Below, piece after piece: positions 63,599 through 64,000 of a stretch of 64,000 bases of DNA. The first letter of the stretch is position 1. The number at the start of each line of letters is the position of its first letter. The DNA is taken from NCBI RefSeq assembly GCF_022227765.1, contig NZ_JAJMLZ010000001.1, forward strand, positions 124,001 to 188,000, given 5' to 3'. This stretch comes from Ectothiorhodospira shaposhnikovii (GTDB taxonomy: Bacteria > Pseudomonadota > Gammaproteobacteria > Ectothiorhodospirales > Ectothiorhodospiraceae). The notes below the pieces were generated by a model. That model ran no database searches. It was not told where the DNA came from and saw only the letters and a list, made by a program, of their open reading frames with translations. A program made the translations under genes and the position numbers.

Positions 63599-64000
63599 AT
63601 GACTGCCGGGCAACGTCTGTTCGTTAAGGTCACCCGCGACTCCCTGCCCCAAGTGAAGGATAAGTACCCATTCTTGTATCTGGAACGCGGCCGTCTGGAG
63701 ATCGACGACAGCAGCATCAAGTGGATCGATGCCGACAAAAACGTGGTGCCCCTGCCAGTGGCGACCCTCAATGCGTTGCTACTGGGGCCGGGTACCACGG
63801 TCACCCATGATGCGGTCAAGACTGCGGTATCAGCCAATTGCTCGATCTGCTGGGTGGGGGAGGATAGCCTGCTGTTCTATGCGGCAGGGTTTCTACCGAC
63901 GGCCGATACCCGGAATCTGAAGCAGCAGATCGAACTGGCCTCGGATACACAAAAATCGCTGGAAGTGGCCCGGAGAATGTTTGCCCGGCGTTTTCCAGAG
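63599..64000 (+). CDS. cas1: Cas1e integrase, N-terminal part (cut by window end)
   Basis: First 134 codons of the type I-E Cas1, the spacer-integration nuclease acting with Cas2. MTAGQRLFVKVTRDSLPQV..., the beta-strand domain with LPVATLNALLLGPGTTVTHDAVKTAVSANCSICWVGEDSLLFYAAG matches Cas1e, and the first helix of the catalytic domain (KVARRMFARRF-like) follows at the edge. The catalytic Glu, His and Asp residues are beyond the window. cas2 and the CRISPR array should lie just downstream. Confidence 0.9.
   Translation, partial: MTAGQRLFVKVTRDSLPQVKDKYPFLYLERGRLEIDDSSIKWIDADKNVVPLPVATLNALLLGPGTTVTHDAVKTAVSANCSICWVGEDSLLFYAAGFLPTADTRNLKQQIELASDTQKSLEVARRMFARRFPE

Overview
The window is a GC-rich gammaproteobacterial chromosome segment. 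The gene order mrdA-mrdB-mltB-rlpA-dacA-dat-ybeD-lipB, then prmC-prfA-hemA diverging from a TPR lipoprotein-lolB-ispE-tRNA-prs-rplY-pth-ychF, is typical of the class. A Tat-exported high-potential iron-sulfur protein (HiPIP), a complete seven-subunit Mrp cation/proton antiporter and an indolepyruvate oxidoreductase/phenylacetate-CoA ligase operon suggest a salt- or alkali-adapted relative of purple or colourless sulfur bacteria, for example Ectothiorhodospiraceae. That placement is inference from gene content; no marker gene was searched.

Layout. 1-9.6 kb: the start of adk (minus strand, cut by the edge), ppa, then a tightly overlapped cell-elongation and cell-wall operon running into lipoate synthesis. 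8.8-12.0 kb: prmC, prfA and hemA on the minus strand. 12.4-19.4 kb: TPR lipoprotein, lolB, ispE, tRNA-Gln, prs, rplY, pth, ychF. 19.4-19.8 kb: a cluster of short palindromic repeats, then tRNA-Met with its own promoter and terminator. 19.9-24.4 kb: a small unknown protein, a transglutaminase-like protein, an aspartoacylase-like hydrolase and a GCS2-type carboxylate-amine ligase, then fabA. 24.6-27.4 kb: an unrecognised membrane protein, a rhodanese and an SH3 protein. 27.7-33.5 kb: mrpABCDEFG. 33.6-40.5 kb: a YfaZ-like porin, mazG, nadC, a PII-like protein with a CBS partner, a chemoreceptor with a heme-c motif and an acyl-CoA synthetase. 40.5-46.3 kb (minus): DUF3422, ACT, paaK, iorB, iorA and HiPIP. 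46.5-49.9 kb: NTF2-like protein, lipocalin, HerA-like ATPase and an RlmK-like methyltransferase. 49.9-56.2 kb: a c-di-GMP signalling block, NIT-(degenerate GGDEF)-EAL followed by siaA-siaB-siaC-siaD. 56.2-64.0 kb: a tandem repeat and a type I-E CRISPR-cas operon (cas3, cse1, cse2, cas6e, cas7e, cas5e, start of cas1), cut by the window end; no CRISPR array is inside the window.

How the parts work together. The Sia block is a partner-switching circuit: SiaA phosphatase and SiaB kinase set the phosphorylation of SiaC, which controls the diguanylate cyclase SiaD. Here an extra membrane c-di-GMP phosphodiesterase lies 18 bp upstream in the same direction, so synthesis and breakdown of the messenger may be co-expressed. 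The ior/paaK/ACT genes form an aryl-pyruvate to aryl-acetyl-CoA module. The type I-E genes are in a non-E. coli order (cas6e before cas7e) and appear less GC-rich than their surroundings, as expected for a transferred defence cassette. The candidates I consider least described are the PDE-Sia fusion of modules, the ligase/hydrolase/transglutaminase neighbourhood, the PII-like/CBS pair and the heme-motif chemoreceptor.
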